Part shown: piece by piece, positions 34,156 through 42,371 of the stretch | Numbering within the stretch: the first letter of the stretch is position 1 | How the letters are laid out: every line of letters begins with the position of its first letter | From: VXOI01 sp965197575 | GTDB lineage: Bacteria; Chloroflexota; Dehalococcoidia; Lucifugimonadales; UBA3495 | Direction: 5' to 3' | NCBI GenBank assembly: GCA_965197575.1 | Contig: OZ240214.1 | Coordinates: forward strand, 4,278,001-4,342,000 | DNA length: 64,000 nucleotides | Program-made: the position numbers and the translations under genes | Notes under the pieces: generated by a model | The model's input: the letters and a program-made list of their open reading frames with translations, nothing else | Databases searched by the model: none | Told to the model about the DNA's origin: nothing

Positions 34156-34577
34156 TGGACTACGAGACCTCTTTTGACAGGGTCTGGCAATTACTTCACT
34201 GCCTGGAAGGTGAGGGAGTGTCCACCTTTGCCAGACGCAAACGCTACCGTTACAAGATTGTCCGGGTCAAGCCCGGCGGAGTAGTCAGACGGGCTGAACA
34301 AACCGGGGAATGGGCAAGCGAATCTCTGGTGGGCAGAGTGTATTTCCAAAGGACCTGGGAGCGTTTGGCCCATGTCGGCGTTTGTGACATGGAAGGTCGC
34401 CACGCTGGTTTCGTGGCCGCCTGTTTCAGCCGCCTGCCGGAGCTTGACCTGTGGTATGCCAACACGGGCAAGGGTTGGGACTACCGCACTTTGGTGATTC
34501 TGGGGGATCCAGCGTCCAGGGATGGCGTAACCGGAGGCTCTGGCCCAGTATCGCACGCTTGGGAGTCTTCTCGCGTA
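34155..34577 (+). CDS. Small conserved hypothetical protein coupled to cobO
   Basis: The ATG overlaps the cobO stop. The protein begins 'MDYETSFDRVWQLLHCLEGE' and continues 'FARRKRYRYKIVRVK', 'RVYFQRTWERLAHVG' and 'AGFVAACFSRLPELDLWY', giving a ~100-140 residue basic protein I cannot name. No stop separates it from the DUF433-like sequence that follows, so the same frame runs on to 34832. I end the feature where the DUF433 homology begins. It may be an inserted gene together with the toxin-antitoxin pair, since it has no known place in B12 synthesis. Confidence 0.5.
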
Positions 34578-34785
34578 GTGTCAGACCCGAAGATTTGCAG
34601 CGGCACGCCCACGATTAAAGGCACGCGGATTATGGTTGGCAACATCCTGGGAATGTTCCACGGGGGCGCAAACACAAACAAAATTCTGGAAGAGTATCCT
34701 ATGGTTATCCATAGAGGACGTGAAAGCTGCCCTCGAGTACTCCAGGGTGGAAATGGACAGGGAGCAGCCGGTTGCCGGAAGTTGA
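34578..34785 (+). pseudogene. DUF433 antitoxin-like gene, frameshifted
   Basis: From GTG 34578: 'VSDPKICSGTPTIKGTRIMV', 'GNILGMFHGGANTNKILEEYP', a typical DUF433 (helix-turn-helix, VapB-like) N-terminus. At 'TATCCTATGGTTATCC' (about 34694-34709) the frame is lost. The rest, 'LSIEDVKAALEYSRVEMDRE', continues in another frame to a TGA at 34783-34785. One extra base explains it. The DUF5615 toxin start overlaps the end. As it stands the antitoxin would be truncated and followed by a wrong tail. Confidence 0.65.
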
Positions 34786-35176
34786 CGAGCCGCCGCCTGT
34801 CAGAGCGCTGCTTGACCAAAATACGCCACTAAGCACCCGCGAATGGTTGCAGGCAAGAAAACCGTCTTGGGAAGTAGTACACACATACGACGTCGGGTTG
34901 CGTGGCCGGTCCGACGCGGAAATATTTGATTGGGCACAACTTAATGGTCACCTGATAGTCACTTTTGACGTCGGATTCGCCGACACTCCGGAGCATTCAT
35001 CCGAACACAATGGCGTTATAAGGTTGAGAGTGTCGCCTACAACAGCGGACGAGGCTGGAAGCGCTCTTGAGCGGTTATTTGCTGAAGTTGACGATTCCAT
35101 ATTGTCGAGGTCGCTGGTAATAGTCAGGAGGTCGAGTATCAGAGTGATCCCAAGGGGCATTCGGGAATCTGGTTAG
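34772..35176 (+). CDS. DUF5615 PIN-like toxin
   Basis: 134 aa from TTG 34772, overlapping the DUF433 stop by 14 bp. 'VRALLDQNTPLSTREWLQ' (first acidic residue), 'TYDVGLRGRSDAEIFDWAQ' and 'GHLIVTFDVGFAD' (central Asp) match the DUF5615 PIN-like nuclease pattern ('LLDeNlp', 'D..I...A......vvT.D.dF'). Such proteins pair with DUF433 as toxin-antitoxin modules and are presumed RNases. The pair interrupts the cobalamin operon between cobO and cobT, 11 bp before cobT. Confidence 0.75.
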   Translation: MPEVDEPPPVRALLDQNTPLSTREWLQARKPSWEVVHTYDVGLRGRSDAEIFDWAQLNGHLIVTFDVGFADTPEHSSEHNGVIRLRVSPTTADEAGSALERLFAEVDDSILSRSLVIVRRSSIRVIPRGIRESG

Positions 35177-35187
35177 CGGAGGCGGGG

Positions 35188-36282
35188 GTGACTATATCGG
35201 CGTTAGTTGATGAGACTGTGGGCCGCATCCTGCCCCTGAACGCGGCGGCGATGGAGGCGGCGCGGGAGCGGCAGGACAACCTTACCAAGCCGCCGGGCAG
35301 CCTCGGTCGCCTGGAGGAGTTGTCGGTCCTGCTGGCCGGAATCTTCGGCGAGCCGCAGCCGGCCATCCGCCGCAAGGCGGTGATCATTGCCGCCGGCGAC
35401 CACGGCGTGGTGGCGGAGGGGGTCAGCGCATACCCGCAGGACGTGACTCCCGCAATGGTTATGAACTTCCTCCACGGCGGCGCGGCCATCAACGCGCTGG
35501 CGCGGCACGCCGGGGCCGACATCGTCGTTTTGGACGCCGGTGTCGCCGCCGACCTCCCGGAACACCCCGCCCTGCGCTCGGTGAAAGTTGGCCGCGGCAC
35601 CGGCAACATCGCCGTCGGCCCAGCCATGACGCGGGCGCAGGCGATTGCCTGTCTGGAAACCGGCATCGAGGCCAGCCGGGAGCGGGTCGCCGATGGTGTC
35701 GACCTGATTGCCACCGGCGATATGGGCATCGGCAACACCACGCCATCCAGCGCCATCACCTCGGTAATCACCGGCGCCGACCCCAGTGTAACCACTGGCC
35801 GCGGCACCGGGCTGGACGATGCTGGGGTGGCGCGCAAGGCGGCAGTCGTCCGCCGCGCCATCGAGACCAACCGGCCCGACCCAGCCAACGGCGTGGATGT
35901 GCTGGCCAAGGTCGGCGGTTTCGAGATCGGTATGCTGGCCGGGGTGATGCTGGGCGCGGCGTCGGCGGGCCGTCCGGTCATCATCGACGGTTTCATCTCC
36001 GGGGCTGCGGCGCTAATCGCCTCCGCCATTGCCCCCGGCGCCAGCCGACGTTTCATCGCTTCTCACCGGTCGGTGGAACCGGGACACCGCATCGCGCTAG
36101 AGTGGTTGGGGCTGTCGCCGTTGCTGGACTTGGAAATGCGGTTAGGGGAGGGCACCGGGGCGGCGCTGGCGATGCACATAGTCGAAGCCTCCGCCAAATG
36201 CCTGTCGGAAATGGCCACCTTCGCCGAGGCCGGCGTCTCCGGGAGAACCGAGGATGACGATAATGGAGAGGCGTCCCACTGA
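35188..36282 (+). CDS. cobT: Nicotinate-nucleotide-dimethylbenzimidazole phosphoribosyltransferase
   Basis: 364 aa from GTG 35188 after GGAGG-like GGAGGCGGGG. Typical CobT blocks: 'LTKPPGSLGRLEELSVLLAG', 'AAGDHGVVAEGVSAYP', 'TGDMGIGNTTPSSAI', 'GRGTGLDD' and 'VGGFEIGMLAG', with the catalytic Glu region 'GEGTGAALA' near the C-terminus. It makes alpha-ribazole phosphate from the lower-ligand base and nicotinate mononucleotide, the first step of nucleotide-loop assembly. The product supplies cobS downstream. The end reads a few residues past the usual C-terminus. Confidence 0.95.
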   Translation: MTISALVDETVGRILPLNAAAMEAARERQDNLTKPPGSLGRLEELSVLLAGIFGEPQPAIRRKAVIIAAGDHGVVAEGVSAYPQDVTPAMVMNFLHGGAAINALARHAGADIVVLDAGVAADLPEHPALRSVKVGRGTGNIAVGPAMTRAQAIACLETGIEASRERVADGVDLIATGDMGIGNTTPSSAITSVITGADPSVTTGRGTGLDDAGVARKAAVVRRAIETNRPDPANGVDVLAKVGGFEIGMLAGVMLGAASAGRPVIIDGFISGAAALIASAIAPGASRRFIASHRSVEPGHRIALEWLGLSPLLDLEMRLGEGTGAALAMHIVEASAKCLSEMATFAEAGVSGRTEDDDNGEASH

Positions 36283-36302
36283 GCGAGCGCTCATCGCTTC
36301 CC

Positions 36303-37112
36303 ATGATGCCCGAGGCGTTCCGGGTGGCAGTCAGCTTCCTGACCATCCTGCCAGCCTCCCGCGGCTTGGTGCCCGACCCGCGCACCATCAGCAACTCCAG
36401 GGCCTTCTATCCTGTGGTTGGCCTGCTGCTGGGCCTGCCGATTGTCGCGGTGGGACTCGTGCCGATTGTGGACTGGCCGTTCTTCCCCAAGGCCGCTTTC
36501 GCCTTCCTGCTGTTGTTGGTGATGACCAGAGCGTTGCACCTGGACGGTCTGATGGACGTATGCGACGGAATATTTGGGGGACACACGAAAGAGCGGCGCT
36601 TGGAGATCATGAAGGACCCTCATGTCGGGGCCTTCGGGGTAGCCGGGGCCATTGCAGTCTCGTTCTGGAAGCTGTCCGTCTTGGGCGGCGTCGTGGGGAT
36701 TGCCAGCTTTACCGACCTCGCCGCCGGAGCGACATGGACGGTGCTGCTATTCCCGGCCGTATCTCGCTGGGCGATGGTAGTAGCCCTGTTTGCCTTTCCC
36801 TACGCCCGGGAAGACGGGCTCGGCTCACCCTTCCATCAAGGCGGTACGCTGGCGCCTACACTAGCGGCGGGGGCTATTGTTCTGGCCGCCTCGGTCCTCT
36901 TGGGAGGCTTTGGCGGGCTTGGAATTCTGGCTGGGGCGACGGTGCTGGCCCTGCTGCTCGGCTTGGCAATGTCAAGGGCCCTGGGGGGCCTCACCGGCGA
37001 CTGTTACGGCGCAATCAACGAAGTGACCGAAGCGGGGGTGTTAACGGTAATGACGGCCTTGATCTGGCGGCGATGGCTGGAACCGCTGCCCAACCTGCTG
37101 GACCGGTTCTAG
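36303..37112 (+). CDS. cobS: Adenosylcobinamide-GDP ribazoletransferase
   Basis: 269 aa, integral membrane protein with about six hydrophobic segments. The signature 'RALHLDGLMDVCDGIFGGHT' followed by 'RRLEIMKDPHVGAFGVAG' is the conserved CobS/CobV active-site loop with the Asp cluster. It joins adenosylcobinamide-GDP and alpha-ribazole to give adenosylcobalamin at the membrane. It lies 20 bp after cobT and 1 bp before cbiB. An ATG pair at 36303/36306 makes the exact start uncertain by one residue. Confidence 0.95.
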   Translation: MMPEAFRVAVSFLTILPASRGLVPDPRTISNSRAFYPVVGLLLGLPIVAVGLVPIVDWPFFPKAAFAFLLLLVMTRALHLDGLMDVCDGIFGGHTKERRLEIMKDPHVGAFGVAGAIAVSFWKLSVLGGVVGIASFTDLAAGATWTVLLFPAVSRWAMVVALFAFPYAREDGLGSPFHQGGTLAPTLAAGAIVLAASVLLGGFGGLGILAGATVLALLLGLAMSRALGGLTGDCYGAINEVTEAGVLTVMTALIWRRWLEPLPNLLDRF

Positions 37113-37113
37113 C

Positions 37114-38067
37114 GTGATGTGGCCCGGCTACGAAGAGCTGGCAATGCTGGCGGTAGCCGTAGCCCTCGACTTGGCCCTCGGCGAGCCGCCCAATTGGGCC
37201 CATCCAACCGTGTGGATGGGGCGAATGACGGCGTTCCTGGAACGGCGCGCTCCCAAATGGGGCACCCCCGGCATCATCGCCGGGGCGTTCATCACCCTCG
37301 GGCTGGCCGCCGCTTGGGGCGCCGCAGCCTATTTCGTGGCCCAAGGTTTGCAGTCGGTACATGTTGCGGCCTATATCCTCGTTGGAGGCGTGTTGCTCAA
37401 GTCGACGTTCTCGGTGAGGATGCTGCACCGGGAGGCCGCCAAAGTCAGGGGGTTCCTGGCGCGAGAGGACCTGGCCGGTGTCCGGGGGCAGATGCCCGCG
37501 CTGGTCAGCCGCGACCCGTCCCGCCTCACCGCAGAGCAGGCCACTGCCGCCACCGTGGAGTCGGTCTCGGAGAACATCTGCGACAGCTTCTTGGGGCCGT
37601 GGCTGGCCTTTGCCCTGTTCGGGCTGCCCGGCGCTTTCGCCTACCGCGCCATCAACACCCTGGACAGCATGATCGGGTATCACGGCGCTTACGAATACTT
37701 GGGCAAGGCGGCGGCCCGGCTCGACGACTTGATGAACCTGCTCCCGGCCCGGCTGGCCGGCCTGCTGCTGGTCGGGGCCAGCGCGCTTCTGCCCGGTCAG
37801 CGCGCGGCCAACGCTTGGCGCATCATGTGGCGGCACCACGGCCGCACCAGCAGCCCCAACGCCGGTTGGACCATGAGCGGTATGGCGGGGGCCTTGGGGG
37901 TGCGGCTGGAGAAGGTGGCCGCGCAGGGCGGTTACAGTCTGGGTGAGGCCACCAGGCCTCTGGAACCCCAGGACATCACACGCGCCGTGCAGTCGATGTA
38001 TCTGGTGGCGGCTTTCGGCTTGGCGCTGGCGTTGCTCATCGCCTACGGTAGGACCAGGGTGCTCTAG
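37114..38067 (+). CDS. cbiB: Adenosylcobinamide-phosphate synthase
   Basis: 317 aa membrane protein of the CbiB/CobD family: 'LALGEPPNWAHPTVWMGR' near the start, 'SVRMLHREAAKVRGFL', 'SRDPSRLTAEQATAATVESV', 'SENICDSFLGPWLAFALFGL', 'AYRAINTLDSMIGYHGAYEY' and 'SPNAGWTMSGMAGALGVRL'. It attaches aminopropanol phosphate to cobyric acid. GTG 37114 is followed directly by ATG 37117. Together with the threonine-phosphate decarboxylase at 38663 it provides the linker arm. Last gene of the co-directional cob run before an opposing small gene. Confidence 0.95.
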   Translation: MMWPGYEELAMLAVAVALDLALGEPPNWAHPTVWMGRMTAFLERRAPKWGTPGIIAGAFITLGLAAAWGAAAYFVAQGLQSVHVAAYILVGGVLLKSTFSVRMLHREAAKVRGFLAREDLAGVRGQMPALVSRDPSRLTAEQATAATVESVSENICDSFLGPWLAFALFGLPGAFAYRAINTLDSMIGYHGAYEYLGKAAARLDDLMNLLPARLAGLLLVGASALLPGQRAANAWRIMWRHHGRTSSPNAGWTMSGMAGALGVRLEKVAAQGGYSLGEATRPLEPQDITRAVQSMYLVAAFGLALALLIAYGRTRVL

Positions 38068-38077
38068 CAGGCCATGT

Positions 38078-38515
38078 TTACTTGAGCGAGGGTGGTTGTT
38101 CCGTGAAAGACTCTCCCGCCGCCTCGGCCGCTATCCGGCGCTGGTTCCATGCCTCCCACTGCTCCCACGCCTCTGACCGGCCTTCCGACCGTGCTGCTTC
38201 GAGCCTCTTCAATTTCCTCTCTTCGAGTTTATCCGCCAACCAGTCGCCGACCACCATGACGAACCCCCACGCTTCTAAGATAGCAACGGTCATTGCTGCT
38301 GCCGCAACAGCCACCGTGCTTATACCTTGAGTTATTCCCAGGACAGTTTCAACCGCTCCAGTTTCTGTCCGGTGGCCTATCTCATACCAGCATACCAGAC
38401 CGGCTCCAGCCAGAGTCTGAACGGCGAAGAGGCCGAAATAGAGTGTTCGCCGGGACGCCGGAATACTCCAGATAGACTCCCGGCGATCCACGCCTGCATT
38501 ATGACCTTCATTCAC
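38078..38515 (-). CDS. Predicted two-segment membrane protein with charged C-terminal helix
   Basis: 145 aa. Two hydrophobic segments ('TLYFGLFAVQTLAGAGLVCW' and 'GISTVAVAAAAMTVAILEAW') are followed by a highly charged, probably helical/coiled-coil tail ('WLADKLEERKLKRLEAARSE' onward, residues ~90-135). The opposite orientation to the cob genes suggests independent regulation. No family recognised. The tail resembles those of small phage- or transposon-borne membrane proteins in environmental bacteria, but no function can be assigned. Confidence 0.55.
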   Translation of the reverse strand: MNEGHNAGVDRRESIWSIPASRRTLYFGLFAVQTLAGAGLVCWYEIGHRTETGAVETVLGITQGISTVAVAAAAMTVAILEAWGFVMVVGDWLADKLEERKLKRLEAARSEGRSEAWEQWEAWNQRRIAAEAAGESFTEQPPSLK

Positions 38516-38662
38516 CTACTATACACCCACCCTGCCGACACCCACCTGCCGCAGTAACAAAAACGCATAACGACGAGGTTCCCCGGATGGAACGCCGAGC
38601 CCCAGGCTATAATCGTGGGAGCGAGCACGCCTTGGCAGTCTGGCAGTGTATGATACCAGAGC

Positions 38663-39838
38663 ATGAGATTCGAAGCTGACAGCACCGGCCCGGCAATGTA
38701 CGAGCCGGGCGCAGGCCCCCGCCCCGTACACGGGTCGATCCGTCCCGGCGAACTGCGGGCGCTGGGGCTGCGGCCCGAGGACGTGCTGGACTTCAGCGCC
38801 AGCATCAGCCCCCTCGGCCCTCCCGGTGGAGTGTGGAACGCGATGCGCCGGGTCGATCTCGCCACCTATCCCGACCCCGAATGCCTGGAATTGCGGGAGG
38901 CCATCTCCCGGCATCTTTCCGAGTATCCTTCCATTGGGGGCCGCGCCGTCCCCTGGGCCATACCAATAGAACGTATACAGGTGGGCAACGGCTCGACCGA
39001 GATCTTTCACCTGCTGGCCCGCGCCTGGCTGTCGCCATCCCACAGGGCGGTCATTCTCACGCCCACCTACGGCGAATACTTGGGTGCTTGCCAGTTGACC
39101 GGCGCGCCGGTTGTGATGGTGCAGGCGGATACCGCCGGAGACCTTCGCTGGGACTTGGGGCAAGCCGCCTCCGTGATCGAGGAACACTGCCCTGCTCTGG
39201 TCTTTCTGTGCAACCCGAACAACCCCACCGGCGTTTATCTCCGGGAAGCCGAGGTTGCGGGCTTGGCGGACGCGGCGGAGCGGGCCGGCGGGCTGATGAT
39301 CGTGGACGAGGCTTACCTCTCCTTCGTGGGAAAACCCTGGGACTCGCTGAAACTGCTGCAACGGGAAAACGTGGTGCTGGTCCGCTCGATGACCAAGGAC
39401 TACGCCCAGACTGGACTGCGCTTGGGCTACGCGGTGGCTGCCGAGCCGGTGGTGGCGCGACTCCGCGCATTTCAACCGGACTGGAGCGTGAACAGCCTGG
39501 CCCAAGCCGCAGGCATCGCGGCCCTCGCCGACGCTGAATATCTGCCGCGGGCCCGGCAGGCCGTATTCCGGGCCAAGCTCTACCTGATCGAATCGCTTGC
39601 CTCGCTGGGCTTCGAGACGCCCCCTTCCGAGGCCAACTTCATGCTGGTGCAGGTCGGCGACGGCCCCGCGTGGCGTTCCCGGCTGCTGTCCCGCGGCATT
39701 GTCGTCCGGGACTGCACTTCCTTTGGACTGCCCGAATACATCCGCATCGGCATCCGTTCGCTTCCCGATTGCCAACGCTTGGCCGAGGCCATGAGCGCTC
39801 TATCAGAAAGCTTGGCAGCGGGACTGGAAAATGGGTGA
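38663..39838 (+). CDS. cobD: Threonine-phosphate decarboxylase-like aminotransferase
   Basis: 391 aa, fold-type I PLP enzyme of the HisC/CobD group. 'RPVHGSIRPGELRALG' at the start resembles the 'HGGN' start of L-threonine-O-3-phosphate decarboxylases. 'PTYGEYLGACQL', 'CNPNNPTGVYL', 'MIVDEAYLSFVG' (PLP-contacting Asp) and 'VRSMTKDYAQTGLRLGYAV' (Schiff-base Lys) are present, and 'YIRIGIRS' near the end. In this context it most likely makes (R)-1-amino-2-propanol phosphate for CbiB. A histidinol-phosphate aminotransferase is the alternative. A TATAAT at 38608-38613 may mark its own promoter. Confidence 0.8.
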   Translation: MRFEADSTGPAMYEPGAGPRPVHGSIRPGELRALGLRPEDVLDFSASISPLGPPGGVWNAMRRVDLATYPDPECLELREAISRHLSEYPSIGGRAVPWAIPIERIQVGNGSTEIFHLLARAWLSPSHRAVILTPTYGEYLGACQLTGAPVVMVQADTAGDLRWDLGQAASVIEEHCPALVFLCNPNNPTGVYLREAEVAGLADAAERAGGLMIVDEAYLSFVGKPWDSLKLLQRENVVLVRSMTKDYAQTGLRLGYAVAAEPVVARLRAFQPDWSVNSLAQAAGIAALADAEYLPRARQAVFRAKLYLIESLASLGFETPPSEANFMLVQVGDGPAWRSRLLSRGIVVRDCTSFGLPEYIRIGIRSLPDCQRLAEAMSALSESLAAGLENG

Positions 39839-39891
39839 CCGGCTTGCGTTCGCCTCCGGCCCGGCTGGCGCGCCCAAGATTGGCACCGAGC

Positions 39892-40045
39892 CGAGGCGAA
39901 GCAGGGCCTTTCAGTTTTCGGCGGACGATAGCCGAATCCACGGGCAACCACAAGGGTTGCCCCTACCATACACTCCGCCACCAAGCGTAGGGGCAGCCCT
40001 TGTGACTGCCCTGGGTGGACTGAAAGGCCCTGGGAGGCGAAGGCC
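39892..40045. repeat. Nested palindromic repeat (MITE-like)
   Basis: Two nested inverted repeats. The outer arms are GGGCCTTTCAGT (39904-39915) and ACTGAAAGGCCC (40019-40030). The inner arms are GGGCAACCACAAGGGTTGCC at 39942 onward and its imperfect complement ending near 40011, around a CTAC/GTAG core. The ~150-bp unit fills the gap between cobD and the PPOX gene and could fold into one large stem. It looks like a dispersed non-autonomous element. Confidence 0.6.
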
Positions 40046-40110
40046 CAACCCTTGCCCGCTTCATCTTGTGAAAGTAGAATCTAGGGCAACCATCCGGTGA
40101 GGAGGCTTGT

Positions 40111-40725
40111 ATGACTACCGTAGAAAAACCATCAGCCGAAGAGTCGGTGAGCGCAAGCGCGTTTAACGAGCAGTTTGGAGCGCCGTCCGAACGGGCCGTG
40201 ACCAAGCTCAAGGGCCACCTTACCCCGTGGGTGCAGGAGTTCGTCCGCAACGCCCCCTTCGCCGTAATGGCGACTTCTGACGCCGAGGGCCACTGCGACG
40301 CTTCCCCCAAGGGCGGCAAGCCAGGCTTCGTCAAAGTGCTGGACGACACGCGCCTGCTCTTCCCTGACGTCGCCGGTAACAAGCTGTTCCAGTCCTACCA
40401 GAACATCGACGCCAACCCGCGCATCGGCCTCATCTTCTTCATTCCGGGCATCAACGACACCGTGCGGGTGAACGGCAAGGCTTCGGTGGTCACGAAGGAA
40501 GAGCTCGACCGGCAGAACATCGAGCTTGACCTCTACGAGTACGACGACAACTCCAAGCACCTTCAAGGGATGCTGATCGAGGTGGAAGAGGCCTACGGTC
40601 ACTGCCCGCGGGCCCTCAAGTTCTCGAAGCTGTGGGACACCGGCGAAATCTCTCAGAACCGTGAGAACCCGCCCCTTCCCGACCGGACCGACGAGAACTA
40701 CTACAAGCACTTCGTCGGGGCCTAG
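40111..40725 (+). CDS. Pyridoxamine-5'-phosphate-oxidase-family flavoprotein (MSMEG_1061-like)
   Basis: 204 aa. The split-barrel features 'FAVMATSDAEGHCDASPKGG' followed by 'FPDVAGNKLFQSYQNIDANP', 'GLIFFIPGINDTVRVNGKAS' and 'EEAYGHCPRALKFSKLWD' match the MSMEG_1061 subgroup of PPOX-fold proteins, which bind FMN or F420. The reaction is unknown; it is not a true PdxH because the C-terminal signature is missing. ATG 40111 follows GAGGAGG (40099-40105). Monocistronic, behind the palindromic repeat. Confidence 0.85.
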   Translation: MTTVEKPSAEESVSASAFNEQFGAPSERAVTKLKGHLTPWVQEFVRNAPFAVMATSDAEGHCDASPKGGKPGFVKVLDDTRLLFPDVAGNKLFQSYQNIDANPRIGLIFFIPGINDTVRVNGKASVVTKEELDRQNIELDLYEYDDNSKHLQGMLIEVEEAYGHCPRALKFSKLWDTGEISQNRENPPLPDRTDENYYKHFVGA

Positions 40726-40801
40726 CCGGGCCGCTGCCGGAGGGGCGATACTGGATCAGGAATGATAACCGGCCCGATGCGCCGATTTGGGGGAGGCACC
40801 T

Positions 40802-41173
40802 ATGGGCAGTTTCCGGGTCCCGCTTGAGGTAGGGGGCCTTAACAGCAAGCACACCGAAGCGGTGGACGCCCTGGTCGATACCGGCGCCACTTTTTCGATG
40901 ATACCGGCCACGATGTTGCGGCGAATGGGCATCGAGCCGGATGCAACCCTTGCTTTCCGTATCGCCACCGGGGAAATCATGGAGTACGCGACGGGTGGGG
41001 CATCATTGGCAGCGGCGGGCCGCCGCAGCAATTGCCGGGTTATCTTCGGGGCGGAAGATTACTACACAATGGGGTCTACGTCATTAGGGAAAACGCTGCT
41101 GGCCGTGGATCCGATGGACCAATGCCTCGTCCCCGGCGAAGGGTCGCTGTCACGCTGCCATGGACACATTTAG
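40802..41173 (+). CDS. Retropepsin-like aspartic protease domain protein, copy 1 (DTG intact)
   Basis: 123 aa from ATG 40802 after GGAGG (40793-40797). 'FRVPLEVGGLN' and 'VDALVDTGATFSMIPATMLR' (D26-T27-G28) form the active-site strand of clan AA retropepsin-like proteins; 'LAFRIATGEIMEYATG' and 'LLAVDPMDQCLVP' complete the small domain. As in bacterial members one domain would have to dimerise. It is the only one of four tandem copies with an intact DTG. Its C-terminus runs 14 bp into copy 2, ending in an unrelated 'SLSRCHGHI' tail. Confidence 0.75.
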   Translation: MGSFRVPLEVGGLNSKHTEAVDALVDTGATFSMIPATMLRRMGIEPDATLAFRIATGEIMEYATGGASLAAAGRRSNCRVIFGAEDYYTMGSTSLGKTLLAVDPMDQCLVPGEGSLSRCHGHI

Positions 41174-41510
41174 AGTTACGCTTCAAGTCGGCAGCCCGGT
41201 TAACGGGCTTGTCGAGACTGTGCAGGCGCTGGCCGGCACCGGCGCAGCCTTCACGGTGGCGCCGGCGTCGTTGTTGCACCGCTTGGGTATCGACCCCGTT
41301 GCCACCGTCAAGTTTTACATCGACAACGGTAAGACCGTTGACTACCCAACCGGCTGGGCGTCGTTCGCCGCCGAAGGCCGTTGCGGCATGGCCAGGGTCG
41401 TGTTCGGAACTGAAGACGATTGCTGGGTGGGCGCGACCACGCTGGGAGATATGCTGCTCGCCGTGGACCCGGTGGGCCAGCGGTTGGTCCCTGTCGAGGG
41501 CTGGTTGTAG
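41160..41510 (+). CDS. Retropepsin-like protein, copy 2 (catalytic Asp lost)
   Basis: 116 aa, overlapping copy 1 by 14 bp. The same domain layout is present: 'FRVTLQVGSPVNG', then 'VQALAGTGAAFTVAPASLLH', where the catalytic Asp at position 26 is Gly. The C-terminal strand 'LLAVDPVGQRLVPVEGWL' ends cleanly. Without the Asp no proteolysis is expected. It could act as a dimer partner or a binding domain, or be decaying. The reading frame is fully open, which argues against long neutral decay. Confidence 0.65.
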   Translation: MDTFRVTLQVGSPVNGLVETVQALAGTGAAFTVAPASLLHRLGIDPVATVKFYIDNGKTVDYPTGWASFAAEGRCGMARVVFGTEDDCWVGATTLGDMLLAVDPVGQRLVPVEGWL

Positions 41511-41565
41511 CACCGCCGGCCGTCCGCATTGGAATCACGCCGCGAAAGGCTTGGGGTAATCGCTT

Positions 41566-41919
41566 ATAGGCACGTTCCGAGTCCCGCTTCAGGTCGGCAA
41601 CCCCGATAATGGGCTTGTCCAAACCGTCGAAGCGCTGGTCGAGACCGGCGCGACCTTCTCGATGATGCCGTCATCGTTGCTGGAGGAACTCGGCATAGAG
41701 CCTGTCCGGTCCGTTACTTTCCGAATCGCCAGCGGGGAGGCGGTGGAATATCCGACCGGTGTGGCCTCCTTTGCCGCGGAAGGCTTGGACGGAGTAGCGC
41801 GAGTCATCTTTGGACCGGAGGACCATTATCTGATGGGCGCAACCACGCTGGAAGACCTGTTGCTCGTCGTGGACCCGGTGGGCCGGCGTCTGGTCCCGGT
41901 CGAAGGCTTGTTGGTGTAG
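41566..41919 (+). pseudogene. Retropepsin-like protein, copy 3 (start lost, D to E)
   Basis: Open from 41560 to the TAG at 41917-41919. The position of the start codon in copies 1, 2 and 4 is ATA here ('ATAGGCACGTTC' against 'ATGGGCAGTTTC' in copy 1), and no ATG, GTG or TTG lies between the upstream stop and residue 33. The active-site strand reads 'VEALVETGATFSMMPSSLLE', with Glu for Asp. If AUA can start translation the protein would be 117 aa; otherwise only an N-terminally truncated product from 41662 is possible. Classed as a probable pseudogene. Confidence 0.55.
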
Positions 41920-41941
41920 CAAGGACAAAAGGACAAGTGAA

Positions 41942-42295
41942 ATGGGTATCATCAACGTACCATTGGTGGTAGGTAATCCATTTAATCAGGCTACGGAAAC
42001 GGTCGAGGCGATGGTGGACACCAGCGCAATTTACTCGATGATGCCAGCGTCGTTGTTGCATCGCTTGGGTATCGACCCCGTTGAGACCGTCACGTTTTAC
42101 ATCGCCAACGGCGAGACGGTTGACTACCCAACCAGTTGGGCGTCGTTCTCCACCGATGGCCGCCTCGCCATGGCTCGCGTGATCTTCGGACCCGAGGATG
42201 AATACCTGATGGGCGCGACGACACTGGAGGACATGAGGCTGATGGCGGACCCGGCGAACGAGCGCCTCGTTCCCGCGAGGGCGCCGTTGATGTGA
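41942..42295 (+). CDS. Retropepsin-like protein, copy 4 (DTS)
   Basis: 117 aa from ATG 41942. 'INVPLVVGNPFN' is followed by 'VEAMVDTSAIYSMMPASLLH': Asp26 and Thr27 are kept but Gly28 is Ser, as in some retroviral DSG/DTS variants, so weak activity is conceivable. The body ('VTFYIANGETVDYPTSWASF') is closest to copy 2. It lies 22 bp after copy 3 and 76 bp before the M16 peptidase gene. All four copies are likely products of tandem duplication. Confidence 0.65.
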   Translation: MGIINVPLVVGNPFNQATETVEAMVDTSAIYSMMPASLLHRLGIDPVETVTFYIANGETVDYPTSWASFSTDGRLAMARVIFGPEDEYLMGATTLEDMRLMADPANERLVPARAPLM

Positions 42296-42371
42296 CCGCC
42301 GCTCTTTATGGCGCGATTTGCCGCCCGCGCTGATATAACGTCCCCAAACGCATCCGAAAAGGACGACTGTA

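Noticed and set aside
38608..38613. TATAAT upstream of the cobD-like gene as a promoter
   Set aside because: No acceptable -35 sequence at 16-18 bp; mentioned only as a weak possibility in the gene entry.
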